From positions 124,001-188,000 of the forward strand of contig CASBPS010000042.1 of assembly GCA_949126835.1 (NCBI GenBank): a stretch of DNA of 64,000 bases, given 5' to 3'. The notes under the pieces were generated by a model. The model ran no database searches and was not told the origin of the DNA. It was given only the letters and a program-made list of their open reading frames with translations. This DNA comes from Anisus vortex. Lineage: Eukaryota; Mollusca; Gastropoda; Planorbidae. Position 1 is the stretch's first letter, and each line of letters opens with the position of its first letter. The translations under genes and the position numbers were made by a program. Positions 1 through 14,500 of the stretch are shown here, one piece after another.

Positions 1-245
1 TGTTAAGATCATCGGATTGAAAAAAACATATTATGGGAAGTGTGAGAGAGGTAGGAACCATGTTACGCCCTCTTCTTGGCTACGCATATGAGAGTTATAG
101 TGAATTTGAAATCAAAGTTATAGTGAATTTGGAATTTGTTTAAAACAAGTTTCAAAATGTATTAAAATCAATTATAGTATAGACCTTTCAGTTTCAAATA
201 TAATTTAATAATAAAAACAAGCGTAAAAATGTTTATACTTGTTTT

Positions 246-330
246 GAGAGGGGGGGGGGTAACAAATTGTTGACGTAATTATACAGTGAGAGGGGGGGGG
301 GGTAACAAATTGTTGACGTAATTATACAGG
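246..330. repeat. Two-copy 42-bp tandem repeat starting with poly-G
   Basis: Two adjacent near-identical units begin with GAG plus a run of about 10-12 G and continue TAACAAATTGTTGACGTAAT. A third partial version of TGTTGACGTAATTA occurs near 397. No coding role is visible. Poly-G runs this long are common in the first half of the window. Confidence 0.75.
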
Positions 331-421
331 GGGGTCTCTGAAAGTTTGACAGTTGTTGACAATGGGGAGGGGAGAGTCAATAACCGCCTAAAAAATGTTG
401 ACGTAATTAATGGAAGTCCCC

Positions 422-1187
422 TTATTATAAATTTTACAATTATTATCTTAGTGATACTCAAAAAATAAATTAATGATCAGAATGGTACTTTTTAGTGATA
501 CTATGTTGTACTTCCATGTATACAAGTTCTTGGTAATAAATAAACTAAATTGTTTACCAAGATTACTAATACACAAAAAGTCGGTAAAAAAATTGGTCTT
601 CACCATAAAGTAATGAACCGACTCCGATTATTAATAAAATAATGATATATGCCACCTTGAGCAATCTTTATCTTCTACATCATTGTCTGCATCGAAATGC
701 TTCCAGTTTAGAATAAAACCAAATTAGTTTACGCCCAGTGTTGGGCGCTACATCTCGAAACGTTCACATCTAAAAGACTTTAGTTGCCGTTCTTTTACAA
801 TTTTTTCTTTCATCATTTAAAATAAAAATAAAAAATAAAAAAATTCCAATTCACAAAACGCAAAAATACATAATCTAGTGGTGTAGTATGAAATGTTTAA
901 ACATTAAATGTCATAATTATAACATGAGAAGAAAAACATAGCAAACTTTAAAAGAAAATATTAAATCAAATTTAGGATAACGGAACATGATTTTAATAAT
1001 AATTATTATTTATATATTGCTTGTTTCCATTACATTTAGCATTCTTAGAGCGCTCTTGGCATAAATTGCAGAGACAGTTTGTATAGGTGAGTAAGGTAAA
1101 GAGCCACTAGTTTAAAGAGAGAAGTCATTAGACGCCTTTAGAAAGACTATTTTGCAACAGAATCTCTCAGATGTTCCATACAGAAGG
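422..1187 (+). repeat. Dispersed repeat D, copy 1
   Basis: This stretch matches 29571-31495 closely for most of its length, starting at TTATTATAAATTTTACAATT and ending at CAGAAGG. Copy 2 has about 590 extra bases after GGGCGCTACA and a 569-bp MITE that are both absent here, so this copy acts as the short allele of the pair. It contains a perfect hairpin CGCCCA-GTGT-TGGGCG near 733-748. No open reading frame is supported. It may be a fragment of an unrecognised transposon or a segmental duplication; the ends do not show a clear target duplication. Confidence 0.8.
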
Positions 1188-2590
1188 CGCCACAGATTCA
1201 AACGAAAGTGTGTAGAGATAAAAAAAAATTATCAAAATGTATATTATAATATAAGGTTTATTACCGTTTTTTTTTTCAAAAACGTTTTTATAGACATCTG
1301 TTTAGACGTGGTTAGATAGTAGTTCGACGTTCTATAGTATTTATTAACAAAAATTAAACGCGAGTAAACACGATATAAAAAGAAGTTTACAGTGTGCAGT
1401 GGGAGGGTACAATTAAAATGATAAAGTTAAAACTAACTGACGTACAATTATAATTTTGCATCTAAAAAAATTATTATATTCTAGCATGCAGTCAAACTAT
1501 TGAACAATCATAAATTTACTTACCGTCTCCATGGAAATGTTTTAATATATTATACATGCGTATTAAATCAAGTTGGAAATGATTTTTATTATATCTATTT
1601 TATAATTATTTCTTTTGTGATTTAGATTTCTTAAAACAAACATACATAATTGTATACATTAGATAAGAAAGACTACATGGACTTAGTTAATGGCATATAA
1701 TATACTATCTTGTAAAAAAAAACAAAAAAACGTGATACATTTCCAGCTACCTTATTTTTTTTTTACATAAGGAGTAACTTAAAAATTTAATCCAGGGAGA
1801 TAAATGCCTTTTATGTCGTAGCGAATTGATATTTATTAATTATTTGTTATACTTCAAAATTTGCATTCATTTAAACACCATATTGTATAAAAGTATTTTA
1901 TTGTTAATATTTGTAAAAATAAACATAAAATTGGTAAACCATAAATTTATATAATTACGTTGAAAATATAAATAAAAAATACCTCTTTGGCTACCATAAT
2001 GTTTTCTTTAGTTCGCATTTCCTCAATTTTATAGTATTTGGCTTTGATTTTCCGGGAATTTTTTAACAGTCTTATAATTAAGGCTTAAAAATTATAAAGA
2101 AACGAATGGATAACCAAGTGGTCATAGTTCCCATCCCTTTTGACTTTTAAAATCTTTACGAATGCCCTGGTATTAGTAATAATAATGGTCATACCAGTAC
2201 TTAACAGAAGTGTTTAAAAAAAAAAGAGACATTGAAAGTTTAAAGTATGTAGAAAAGCACAAGTGGTAATTTGAAAACAATGAGAGAAATATATAAGAAT
2301 TCAAAACAGTAAAAAAAGTTTTACACATGGATTGAGTCTTTGTGCTTGTATATTTTAATGTCTTGTTTGTGTGTGAAAAATTATTCTCTTAAGAGACAAA
2401 TTTAAATGTAAAAATAAATTTCCACATATAGATGTGTTTATGTTTTTAACAAGCTTAAAAGTTAATCTTTTAAGAAAATGTTTACTGTTTTTTTTTCTAG
2501 CAAAAACTAATAAATGTATAAATTATTCATAATGTATAAAAAAATAATTATTGTAAAGTTTTTGCCTAATTTCAAGCTACTTGTTTTCTA
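1188..2590. other. AT-rich non-coding stretch
   Basis: No supported reading frame, RNA gene or transposon end was seen. Homopolymer A and T runs dominate. At 2384-2447 there is a diverged copy of a short dispersed motif (AAGAG.CAAATTTAAATGTA followed by TTCCACATATAGATGTG) that recurs at 20786-20845 and, inverted, near 27205-27265. Confidence 0.5.
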
Positions 2591-5500
2591 TATTTTGATT
2601 CTATATTTGTGTTCAATAGACTTAGTTCCTTATGATTCTCTATTTGTGTTCAATAGACTTAGTTTCTTATGATTATCTATTTGTGTTCAATAGACTTAGT
2701 TCCTTTTGATTCTCTATTTGTGTTCAATAGACTTAGTTCCTTATGATTTTCTATAATATGTGTTCAATAGACTTAGTTCTTTTTGATTCCCTTTGTGTGT
2801 TCAATAGACTTAGTTCCTTATGATTTTCTATATGTGTTCAATAGACTTAGTTCCTTATGATTTACTATTTGTGTTCAATAGACTTAGTTCCTTATGATTA
2901 TATATTTGTGTTCAAAAGACTTAGTTCCTTATGATTCTCTATTTGTGTTCAATAGACTTAGTTCCTTATGATTTTCTATAATATGTGTTAAATAGACTTA
3001 GTTCTTTTTGATTCCCTTTTTGTGTTCAATAGACTTAGTTCCTTATGATTTTCTATATGTGTTCAATAGACTTAGTTCCTTATGATTTACTATTTGTGTT
3101 CAATAGACTTAGTTCCTTATGATTTACTATTTGTGTTCAATAGACTTAGTTCCTTATGATTATATATTTGTGTTCAAAAGACTTAGTTCCTTATGATTCT
3201 CTAATTGTGTTCAATAGACTTAGTTCCTTATGATTTTCTATAATATGTGTTCAATAGACTTAGTTCTTTTTGATTCCCTTTTTGTGTTCAATAGACTTAG
3301 TTCCTTATGATTCTCTATTTGTGTTCATAAGACTTAGTTCCTTATGATTATCTATTTGTGTTCAATAGACTTAGTTCCTTATCATCTTCTATTTGGGTTC
3401 AATAGACTTAGTTTCTTATGATTCTCTATTTGTGTTCAATAGACTTAGTTCCTTATGATTCTCTATGTGTGTTCAATAGACTTAGTTCCTTATGATTATC
3501 TTTTTGTGTTCAATAGACTTAGTTCCTTATAATTCTCTATTTGTGTTCAATAGACTTAGTTCGTTATAATTCTTTATTTGAGTTCAATAGAATTAGTTCC
3601 TTATGATTCTCTATTTGTGTTCAATAGACATAGATCCTTGTGATTCTCTATTTGTGTTAAATAGACTTAGTTCCTTGTGATTCTCTATTTGTGTTCAACA
3701 GACTTAGTTTCTTGTGATTCTATATTTGTGTTCAATTGACTGAGTTCCTTGTGATTATATATTTGTGTTCAATAGACTTAGTTCCTTGTGATTCTCTATT
3801 TGTGTTCAATAGACTTAGATCCTTGTGATTCTATATTTATGTTCAATAGACAGTTCCTTGTGATTCTCTATTTGTGTTCAATAGACTTAGTTCCATGTGA
3901 TTCTATATTTGTGTTCAATAGACTTAGTTCCTAATGATTCTCTATTTGTGTTAAATAGACTTAGTTCCTTGTGATTCTCTATTTGTGTTCAATAGTCTTA
4001 GTTCCTTGTAATTCTCTATTTGTGTTCAATAGACTTAGTTCCTTGTGATTCTCTATTCGTGTTCAATAGACTTAGTTCCTTGTGATTCTCTATTTGTGTT
4101 CAATAGACTTAGTTCCTTGTGATTCTCTATTTGTGTTCAATAGACTTAGTTCCTTATGATTCTCTATTTGTGTTCAATAGACTTAGTTCCTTGTGATTCT
4201 CTATTTGTGTTCAATAGACCTAGGTCCTTATGATTCTCTATTTGTGTTAAAAAGACTTAGTTCCTTATGATTCTATATTTGTGTTTAATAGACTTAGTTC
4301 CTTATGATTCTATATTTGTGTTCAATAGACATAGTTCCTTGTGATTATATATTTGTGTTCAATAGAGTTAGTTCCTAATGATTCTCTTTTTGTGTTAAAT
4401 AGACTTAGTTCCTTGTGATTCTCTATTTGTGTTCAATAGTCTTAGTTCCTTGTAATTCTCTATTTGTGTTCAATAGACTTAGTTCCTTGTGATTCTCTAT
4501 TTGTGTTCAATAGACTTAGTTCCTTGTGATTATATATTTGCGTTCAATAGACATAGTTCCTTATAATTCACTTTTGTATTCAATAGACTTAGTTCCTTAT
4601 GATTCTCTATTTGTATTCAATAGACTTAGTTCCTTATGATTCTCTATTTGTATTCAATAGACTTAGTTCCTTATGATTCTCTATTTGTGTTCAATAGACT
4701 TAGTTCCTTATGATTTTCTATAATATGTGTTCAATAGACTTAGTTCTTTTTGATTCCCTTTTTGTGTTCAATAGACTTAGTTCCTTATGATTCTCTATTT
4801 GTGTTCAATAGACTTATTTCCTTATCATCTTCTAGTTGGGTTCAAAAGACATAGTTCCTTATGATTCTCTATTTGTGTTCAATAGACTTAGTTCCTTATG
4901 ATTCTCTATGTGTGTTCAATAGACTTAGTTCCTTATAATTATCTTTTTGTGTTCAATAGACTTAGTTCCTTATGATTCTCTATTTGTGTTCAATAGACTT
5001 AGTTCGTTATAATTATTTATTTGAGTTCAATAGAATTAGTTCCTTATGATTCTCTATTTGTGTTCAATAGACATAGATCATTGTGATTCTCTATTTGTGT
5101 TAAATAGACTTAGTTCCTTGTGATTCTATATTTGTGTTCAATAGACTAAGTTCCTTGTGATTATATATTTGTGTTCAATAGACTTAGTTCCTTGTGATTC
5201 TCTATTTGTGTTGAATAGACTTAGTTCCTTGTGATTCTATATTTATGTTCAATAGACAGTTCCTTGTGATTCTCTATTTGTGTTCAATAGACTTAGTTCC
5301 TTGTGATTCTATATTTGTGTTCAATAGACTTAGTTCCTAATGATTCTCTATTTGTGTTAAATAGACTTAGTTCCTTGTGATTCTCTATTTGTGTTCAATA
5401 GACTTAGTTCCTTGTGATTCTCTATTTGTGTTCAATAGACTTAGTTCCTTGTGATTCTCTATTCGTGTTCAATAGACTTAGTTCCTTGTGATTCTCTATT

Positions 5501-8500
5501 TGTGTTCAATAGACTTAGTTCCTTGTGATTCTCTATTTGTGTTCAATAGACTTAGTTCCTTATGATTCTCTATTTGTGTTCAATAGACTTAGTTCCTTGT
5601 GATTCTCTATTTGTGTTCATAAGACTTAGTTCCTTATGATTCTCTATTTGTGTTCAATAGACTTAGTTCCTTATCATCTTCTATTTGGGTTCAATAGACT
5701 TAATTTCTTATGATTCTCTATTTGTGTTCAATAGACTTAGTTCCTTATGATTCTCTATATGTGTTCAATAGACTTAGTTCCTTATAATTATCTTTTTGTG
5801 TTCAATAGACTTAGTTCCTTATGATTCTCTATTTGTGTTCAATAGACTTAGTACGTTATAATTTTTTATTTGAGTTCAATAGAATTAGTTCCTTATGATT
5901 CTCTATTTGTGTTCAATAGACATAGATCCTTGTGATTCTCTATTTGTGTTAAATAGACTTAGTTCCTTGTGATTCTCTATTTGTGTTCAATAGACTTAGT
6001 TTCTTGTGATTCTATATTTGTGTTCAATAGACTGAGTTCCTTGTGATTATATATTTGTGTTCAATAGACTTAGTTCCTTGTGATTCTCTATTTGTGTTCA
6101 ATAGACTTAGTTCCTTGTGATTCTATATTTTTGTTCAATAGACAGTTCCTTGTGATTCTCTATTTGTGTTCAATAGACTTAGTTCCATGTGATTCTATAT
6201 TTGTGTTCAATAGACTTAGTTCCTAATGATTCTCTTTTTGTGTTAAATAGACTTAGTTCCTTGTGATTCTCTATTTGTGTTCAATAGTCTTAGTTCCTTG
6301 TAATTCTCTATTTGTGTTCAATAGACTTAGTTCCTTGTGATTCTCTATTCGTGTTCAATAGACTTAGTTCCTTGTGATTCTCTATTTGTGTTCAATAGAC
6401 TTAGTTCCTTGTGATTCTCTATTTGTGTTCAATAGACTTAGTTCCTTATGATTCTCTATTTGTGTTCAATAGACTTAGTTCCTTGTGATTCTCTATTTGT
6501 GTTCAATAGACTTAGGTCCTTATGATTCTCTATTTGTGTTAAATAGACTTAGTTCCTTATGATTCTATATTTGTGTTTAATAGACTTAGTTCCTTATGAT
6601 TCTATATTTGTGTTCAATAGACATAGTTCCTTGTGATTATATATTTGTGTTCAATAGACTTAGTTTCTTGTGATTCTCTATTTGTGTTCAATAGACTTAG
6701 TTCCTTGTGATTCTATATTTGTGTTCAATAGACAGTTCCTTGTGATTCTCTATTTGTGTTCAATAGACTTAGTTCCTTGTGATTCTATATTTGTGTTCAA
6801 TAGACAGTTCCTTGTGATTCTCTATTTGTGTTCAATAGACTTAGTTCTTTGTTATTCTAAATTTGTGTTCAATAGACTTAGTTCCTAATGATTCTCTATT
6901 CGTGTTTAATAGACTTAGTTCCTTGTGATTCTCTATTTGTGTTCAATAGACTTAGTTCCTTGTGATTCTCTATTTGCGTTCAATAGACATAGTTCCTTAT
7001 AATTCACTATTTGTATTCAATAGACTTAGTTCCTTATGATTCTCTATTTGTATTCAATAGACTTAGTTCCTTATGATTCTCTATTTGTATTCAATAGACT
7101 TAGTTCCTTATGATTCTACATTTGTGTTCAATAGACTTAGTTCCTTATGATTTTCTATAATATGTGTTCAATAGACTTAGTTCTTTTTGATTCCCTTTTT
7201 GTGTTCAATAGACTTAGTTCCTTATGATTCTCTATTTGTGTTCATAAGACTTAGTTCCTTATGATTCTCTATTTGTGTTCAATAGACTTAGTTCCTTATC
7301 ATCTTCTATTTGGGTTCAAAAGACATAGTTCCTTATGATTCTCTATTTGTGTTCAATAGACTTAGTTCCTTATGATTCTCTATGTGTGTTCAATAGACTT
7401 AGTTCCTTATGATTATCTTTTTGTGTTCAATAGACTTAGTTCCTTATAATTCTCTATTTGTGTTCAATAGACTTAGTTCGTTATAATTCTTTATTTGAGT
7501 TCAATAGAATTAGTTCCTTATGATTCTCTATTTGTGTTCAATAGACATAGATCATTGTGATTCTCTATTTGTGTTAAATAGACTTAGTTCCTTGTGATTC
7601 TATATTTGTGTTCAATAGACTAAGTTCCTTGTGATTATATATTTGTGTTCAATAGACTTAGTTCCTTGTGATTCTCTATTTGTGTTGAATAGACTTAGTT
7701 CCTTGTGATTCTATATTTATGTTCAATAGACAGTTCCTTGTGATTCTCTATTTGTGTTCAATAGACTTAGTTCCTTGTGATTCTATATTTGTGTTCAATA
7801 GACTTAGTTCCTAATGATTCTCTATTTGTGTTAAATAGACTTAGTTCCTTGTGATTCTCTATTTGTGTTCAATAGACTTAGTTCCTTGTGATTCTCTATT
7901 TGTGTTCAATAGACTTAGTTCCTTGTGATTCTCTATTCGTGTTCAATAGACTTAGTTCCTTGTGATTCTCTATTTGTGTTCAATAGACTTAGTTCCTTGT
8001 GATTCTCTATTTGTGTTCAATAGACTTAGTTCCTTATGATTCTCTATTTGTGTTCAATAGACTTAGTTCCTTGTGATTCTCTATTTGTGTTCATAAGACT
8101 TAGTTCCTTATGATTCTCTATTTGTGTTCAATAGACTTAGTTCCTTATCATCTTCTATTTGGGTTCAATAGACTTAATTTCTTATGATTCTCTATTTGTG
8201 TTCAATAGACTTAGTTCCTTATGATTCTCTATATGTGTTCAATATACTTAGTTCCTTATGATTATCTTTTTGTGTTCAATAGACTTAGTTCCTTATGATT
8301 CTCTATTTGTGTTCAATAGACTTAGTTCGTTATAATTTTTTATTTGAGTTCAATAGAATTAGTTCCTTATGATTCTCTATTTGTGTTCAATAGACATAGA
8401 TCCTTGTGATTCTCTATTTGTGTTAAATAGACTTAGTTCCTTGTGATTCTCTATTTGTGTTCAATAGACTTAGTTTCTTGTGATTCTATATTTGTGTTCA

Positions 8501-11500
8501 ATAGACTGAGTTCCTTGTGATTATATATTTGTGTTCAATAGACTTAGTTCCTTGTGATTCTCTTTTTGTGTTAAATAGACTTAGTTCCTTGTGATTCTCT
8601 ATTTGTGTTCAATAGTCTTAGTTCCTTGTAATTCTCTATTTGTGTTCAATAGACTTAGTTCCTTGTGATTCTCTATTCGTGTTCAATAGACTTAGTTCCT
8701 TGTGATTCTCTATTTGTGTTCAATAGACTTAGTTCCTTGTGATTCTCTATTTGTGTTCAATAGACTTAGTTCCTTATGATTCTCTATTTGTGTTCAATAG
8801 ACTTAGTTCCTTGTGATTCTCTATTTGTGTTAAATAGACTTAGTTCCTTATGATTCTATATTTGTGTTTAATAGACTTAGTTCCTTATGATTCTATATTT
8901 TTGTTCAATAGACAGTTCCTTGTGATTCTCTATTTGTGTTCAATAGACTTAGTTCCTTATGATTCTATATTTGTGTTCAATAGACATAGTTCCTTGTGAT
9001 TATATATTTGTGTTCAATAGACTTAGTTTCTTGTGATTCTCTATTTGTGTTCAATAGACTTAGTTCCTTGTGATTCTATATTTGTGTTCAATAGACAGTT
9101 CCTTGTGATTCTCTATTTGTGTTCAATAGACTTAGTTCCTTGTGATTCTATATTTGTGTTCAATAGACAGTTCCTTGTGATTCTCTATTTGTGTTCAATA
9201 GACTTAGTTCTTTGTTATTCTAAATTTGTGTTCAATAGACTTAGTTCCTAATGATTCTCTATTCGTGTTTAATAGACTTAGTTCCTTGTGATTCTCTATT
9301 TGTGTTCAATAGACTTAGTTCCTTGTGATTCTCTATTTGCGTTCAATAGACATAGTTCCTTATAATTCACTATTTGTATTCAATAGACTTAGTTCCTTAT
9401 GATTCTCTATTTGTATTCAATAGACTTAGTTCCTTATGATTCTCTATTTGTATTCAATAGACTTAGTTCCTTATGATTCTACATTTGTGTTCAATAGACT
9501 TAGTTCCTTATGATTTTCTATAATATGTGTTCAATAGACTTAGTTCTTTTTGATTCCCTTTTTGTGTTCAATAGACTTAGTTCCTTATGATTCTCTATTT
9601 GTGTTCATAAGACTTAGTTCCTTATGATTCTCTATTTGTGTTCAATAGACTTAGTTCCTTATCATCTTCTATTTGGGTTCAAAAGACATAGTTCCTTATG
9701 ATTCTCTATTTGTGTTCAATAGACTTAGTTCCTTATGATTCTCTATGTGTGTTCAATAGACTTAGTTCCTTATGATTATCTTTTTGTGTTCAATAGACTT
9801 AGTTCCTTATAATTCTCTATTTGTGTTCAATAGACTTAGTTCGTTATAATTCTTTATTTGAGTTCAATAGAATTAGTTCCTTATGATTCTCTATTTGTGT
9901 TCAATAGACATAGATCATTGTGATTCTCTATTTGTGTTAAATAGACTTAGTTCCTTGTGATTCTATATTTGTGTTCAATAGACTAAGTTCCTTGTGATTA
10001 TATATTTGTGTTCAATAGACTTAGTTCCTTGTGATTCTCTATTTGTGTTGAATAGACTTAGTTCCTTGTGATTCTATATTTATGTTCAATAGACAGTTCC
10101 TTGTGATTCTCTATTTGTGTTCAATAGACTTAGTTCCTTGTGATTCTATATTTGTGTTCAATAGACTTAGTTCCTAATGATTCTCTATTTGTGTTAAATA
10201 GACTTAGTTCCTTGTGATTCTCTATTTGTGTTCAATAGACTTAGTTCCTTGTGATTCTCTATTTGTGTTCAATAGACTTAGTTCCTTGTGATTCTCTATT
10301 CGTGTTCAATAGACTTAGTTCCTTGTGATTCTCTATTTGTGTTCAATAGACTTAGTTCCTTGTGATTCTCTATTTGTGTTCAATAGACTTAGTTCCTTAT
10401 GATTCTCTATTTGTGTTCAATAGACTTAGTTCCTTGTGATTCTCTATTTGTGTTCATAAGACTTAGTTCCTTATGATTCTCTATTTGTGTTCAATAGACT
10501 TAGTTCCTTATCATCTTCTATTTGGGTTCAATAGACTTAATTTCTTATGATTCTCTATTTGTGTTCAATAGACTTAGTTCCTTATGATTCTCTATATGTG
10601 TTCAATATACTTAGTTCCTTATGATTATCTTTTTGTGTTCAATAGACTTAGTTCCTTATGATTCTCTATTTGTGTTCAATAGACTTAGTTCGTTATAATT
10701 TTTTATTTGAGTTCAATAGAATTAGTTCCTTATGATTCTCTATTTGTGTTCAATAGACATAGATCCTTGTGATTCTCTATTTGTGTTAAATAGACTTAGT
10801 TCCTTGTGATTCTCTATTTGTGTTCAATAGACTTAGTTTCTTGTGATTCTATATTTGTGTTCAATAGACTGAGTTCCTTGTGATTATATATTTGTGTTCA
10901 ATAGACTTAGTTCCTTGTGATTCTCTTTTTGTGTTAAATAGACTTAGTTCCTTGTGATTCTCTATTTGTGTTCAATAGTCTTAGTTCCTTGTAATTCTCT
11001 ATTTGTGTTCAATAGACTTAGTTCCTTGTGATTCTCTATTCGTGTTCAATAGACTTAGTTCCTTGTGATTCTCTATTTGTGTTCAATAGACTTAGTTCCT
11101 TGTGATTCTCTATTTGTGTTCAATAGACTTAGTTCCTTATGATTCTCTATTTGTGTTCAATAGACTTAGTTCCTTGTGATTCTCTATTTGTGTTAAATAG
11201 ACTTAGTTCCTTATGATTCTATATTTGTGTTTAATAGACTTAGTTCCTTATGATTCTATATTTGTGTTCAATAGACATAGTTCCTTGTGATTATATATTT
11301 GTGTTCAATAGACTTAGTTTCTTGTGATTCTCTATTTGTGTTCAATAGACTTAGTTCCTTGTGATTCTATATTTGTGTTCAATAGACAGTTCCTTGTGAT
11401 TCTCTATTTGTGTATAATAGACTTAGTTCTTTGTGATTCTAAATTTGTGTTCAATAGACTTAGTTCCTAATGATTCTCTATTCGTGTTCAATAGACTTAG

Positions 11501-14500
11501 TTCCTTGTGATTCTCTATTTGTGTTCAATAGACTTAGTTCCTTGTGATTCTCTTTTGCGTTCAATAGACATAGTTCCTTATAATTCACTATTTGTATTCA
11601 ATAGACTTAGTTCCTTATGATTATCTTTTTGTGTTCAATAGACTTAGTTCCTTATGATTCTCTATTTGTGTTCAATAGACTTAGTTCGTTATAATTTTTT
11701 ATTTGAGTTCAATAGAATTAGTTCCTTATGATTCTCTATTTGTGTTCAATAGACATAGATCCTTGTGATTCTCTATTTGTGTTAAATAGACTTAGTTCCT
11801 TGTGATTCTATATTTGTGTTCAATAGACTTAGTTCCTTGTGATTCTCTATTTGTGTTCAATAGACTTAGTTCCTTATGATTCTCTATTTGTGTTCAATAG
11901 ACTTAGTTCCTTGTGATTCTCTATTTGTGTTCAATAGACTTAGGTCCTTATGATTCTCTATTTGTGTTAAATAGACTTAGTTCCTTATGATTCTATATTT
12001 GTGTTTAATAGACTTAGTTCCTTATGATTCTATATTTGTGTTCAATAGACATAGTTCCTTGTGATTATATATTTGTGTTCAATAGACTTAGTTTCTTGTG
12101 ATTCTCTATTTGTGTTCAATAGACTTAGTTCCTTGTGATTCTATATTTGTGTTCAATAGACAGTTCCTTGTGATTCTCTATTTGTGTTCAATAGACTTAG
12201 TTCCTTGTGATTCTATATTTGTGTTCAATAGACAGTTCCTTGTGATTCTCTATTTGTGTTCAATAGACTTAGTTCTTTGTTATTCTAAATTTGTGTTCAA
12301 TAGACTTAGTTCCTAATGATTCTCTATTCGTGTTTAATAGACTTAGTTCCTTGTGATTCTCTATTTGTGTTCAATAGACTTAGTTCCTTGTGATTCTCTA
12401 TTTGCGTTCAATAGACATAGTTCCTTATAATTCACTATTTGTATTCAATAGACTTAGTTCCTTATGATTCTCTATTTGTATTCAATAGACTTAGTTCCTT
12501 ATGATTCTCTATTTGTATTCAATAGACTTAGTTCCTTATGATTCTACATTTGTGTTCAATAGACTTAGTTCCTTATGATTTTCTATAATATGTGTTCAAT
12601 AGACTTAGTTCTTTTTGATTCCCTTTTTGTGTTCAATAGACTTAGTTCCTTATGATTCTCTATTTGTGTTCATAAGACTTAGTTCCTTATGATTCTCTAT
12701 TTGTGTTCAATAGACTTAGTTCCTTATCATCTTCTATTTGGGTTCAAAAGACATAGTTCCTTATGATTCTCTATTTGTGTTCAATAGACTTAGTTCCTTA
12801 TGATTCTCTATGTGTGTTCAATAGACTTAGTTCCTTATGATTATCTTTTTGTGTTCAATAGACTTAGTTCCTTATAATTCTCTATTTGTGTTCAATAGAC
12901 TTAGTTCGTTATAATTCTTTATTTGAGTTCAATAGAATTAGTTCCTTATGATTCTCTATTTGTGTTCAATAGACATAGATCATTGTGATTCTCTATTTGT
13001 GTTAAATAGACTTAGTTCCTTGTGATTCTATATTTGTGTTCAATAGACTAAGTTCCTTGTGATTATATATTTGTGTTCAATAGACTTAGTTCCTTGTGAT
13101 TCTCTATTTGTGTTGAATAGACTTAGTTCCTTGTGATTCTATATTTATGTTCAATAGACAGTTCCTTGTGATTCTCTATTTGTGTTCAATAGACTTAGTT
13201 CCTTGTGATTCTATATTTGTGTTCAATAGACTTAGTTCCTAATGATTCTCTATTTGTGTTAAATAGACTTAGTTCCTTGTGATTCTCTATTTGTGTTCAA
13301 TAGACTTAGTTCCTTGTGATTCTCTATTTGTGTTCAATAGACTTAGTTCCTTGTGATTCTCTATTCGTGTTCAATAGACTTAGTTCCTTGTGATTCTCTA
13401 TTTGTGTTCAATAGACTTAGTTCCTTGTGATTCTCTATTTGTGTTCAATAGACTTAGTTCCTTATGATTCTCTATTTGTGTTCAATAGACTTAGTTCCTT
13501 GTGATTCTCTATTTGTGTTCATAAGACTTAGTTCCTTATGATTCTCTATTTGTGTTCAATAGACTTAGTTCCTTATCATCTTCTATTTGGGTTCAATAGA
13601 CTTAATTTCTTATGATTCTCTATTTGTGTTCAATAGACTTAGTTCCTTATGATTCTCTATATGTGTTCAATAGACTTAGTTCCTTATGATTATCTTTTTG
13701 TGTTCAATAGACTTAGTTCCTTATGATTCTCTATTTGTGTTCAATAGACTTAGTTCGTTATAATTTTTTATTTGAGTTCAATAGAATTAGTTCCTTATGA
13801 TTCTCTATTTGTGTTCAATAGACATAGATCCTTGTGATTCTCTATTTGTGTTAAATAGACTTAGTTCCTTGTGATTCTCTATTTGTGTTCAATAGACTTA
13901 GTTTCTTGTGATTCTATATTTGTGTTCAATAGACTGAGTTCCTTGTGATTATATATTTGTGTTCAATAGACTTAGTTCCTTGTGATTCTCTTTTTGTGTT
14001 AAATAGACTTAGTTCCTTGTGATTCTCTATTTGTGTTTAATAGTCTTAGTTCCTTGTAATTCTCTATTTGTGTTCAATAGACTTAGTTCCTTGTGATTCT
14101 CTATTCGTGTTCAATAGACTTAGTTCCTTGTGATTCTCTATTTGTGTTCAATAGACTTAGTTCCTTGTGATTCTCTATTTGTGTTCAATAGACTTAGTTC
14201 CTTATGATTCTCTATTTGTGTTCAATAGACTTAGTTCCTTGTGATTCTCTATTTGTGTTCAATAGACTTAGGTCCTTATGATTCTCTATTTGTGTTAAAT
14301 AGACTTAGTTCCTTATGATTCTATATTTGTGTTTAATAGACTTAGTTCCTTATGATTCTATATTTGTGTTCAATAGACATAGTTCCTTGTGATTATATAT
14401 TTGTGTTCAATAGACTTAGTTTCTTGTGATTCTCTATTTGTGTTCAATAGACTTAGTTCCTTGTGATTCTATATTTGTGTTCAATAGACAGTTCCTTGTG

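Noticed and set aside
6670..6888. Identical 72-residue open frames at 6670, 9033 and 12098
   Set aside because: They come from pairs of 37- and 35-bp minisatellite units (72 bp = 24 codons), which keep one frame open by chance. Most other units have stops. They mark duplicated blocks and are not genes.
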